Assembly (NCBI RefSeq): GCF_937920395.1
Contig: NZ_CALEVF010000097.1
Location: forward strand, 1-6,259
DNA length: 6,259 nucleotides
From: an uncultured Clostridium sp.
GTDB lineage: Bacteria > Bacillota > Clostridia > Clostridiales > Clostridiaceae
Reading direction: 5' to 3'
Positions 6,204-6,259 of the stretch are shown here, piece by piece. The position numbers and the translations under genes were made by a program. Every line of letters begins with the position of its first letter. Position 1 is the stretch's first letter. Below the pieces are notes generated by a model, which was given only the letters and a program-made list of their open reading frames with translations, was not told the DNA's origin and made no database searches.

Positions 6204-6259
6204 AAAAGGGGCCGTCTCAAAATAGAAAGTAATTTCTATTGCGAGATGGCTCTTTTTTT
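6204..6259 (+). terminator. Long terminator-like hairpin with no plus-strand gene before it
   Basis: Arms 6204-6228 and 6233-6257 pair over 25 positions with three G-U pairs and one 2x2 internal loop (AA against GC), closed by a GTAA loop. The plus strand ends in a run of seven T (6253-6259, cut by the window edge). On the minus strand the stem is followed by TTTTATGTT, so it can also end a gene arriving from the right. Since no plus-strand gene lies between 6072 and 6204, the minus-strand role, or a bidirectional one, is more likely. The stem beginning GGGGCCGTCTCAAAA resembles hairpins often found beside transposase genes in Firmicutes, from memory only. Confidence 0.7.

Overview
The window looks like an ordinary chromosomal stretch of a low-GC, Gram-positive anaerobe, most likely a member of the Clostridia. 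The evidence is the strong A/T bias, Shine-Dalgarno sequences close to AGGAGG, -10 elements of the TGnTATAAT type, a CCA-encoded tRNA, hairpins with T-tracts between transcription units, and an oxygen-sensitive radical-SAM enzyme of the AmmeMemoRadiSam type. The genus cannot be fixed from this sequence.

Left part (1-900, all minus strand). A protein gene begins at 35 and runs off the left edge. Behind it lies a single-gene tRNA-Lys(CUU) unit with its own promoter (221-249) and terminator (83-117). Next comes a small FMN-dependent nitroreductase-family gene (314-874), which ends at an AT-rich hairpin (260-297).

Middle (900-2745). A 547-residue gene diverges from the nitroreductase under a good extended -10 promoter. 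It codes for a putative nucleic-acid methyltransferase with HEAT-like repeats at the N-terminus, a central region resembling the THUMP-to-catalytic linker of the RlmL/Trm11/Trm14 group, and a Rossmann methyltransferase domain. A near-perfect bidirectional terminator (2702-2744) separates it from the genes converging on it from the right.

Right part (2748-6071, minus strand). The first two genes in the direction of transcription form the AmmeMemoRadiSam system. One is a fused Memo-like plus AMMECR1 protein (amrB and amrA in one chain); the other is a radical-SAM enzyme (amrS) whose ribosome-binding site overlaps the stop codon of the fusion gene. After a 121-base gap that contains a separate promoter comes a divergent NAD+ synthase (nadE-like). 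The AmmeMemoRadiSam pair is the most interesting content: it is conserved far beyond bacteria, since Memo and AMMECR1 have human homologues, and as far as I know its chemistry is poorly defined. The fusion fixes the two partner proteins at 1:1, and the neighbouring NAD synthase-like gene may or may not be functionally linked.

Right edge (6081-6259). There is no gene here. It holds an extremely AT-rich stretch with an 18-base perfect palindrome, then a long GC-containing hairpin with a T-run that has no obvious plus-strand gene in front of it. No CRISPR array, complete insertion sequence, phage gene or riboswitch is visible.
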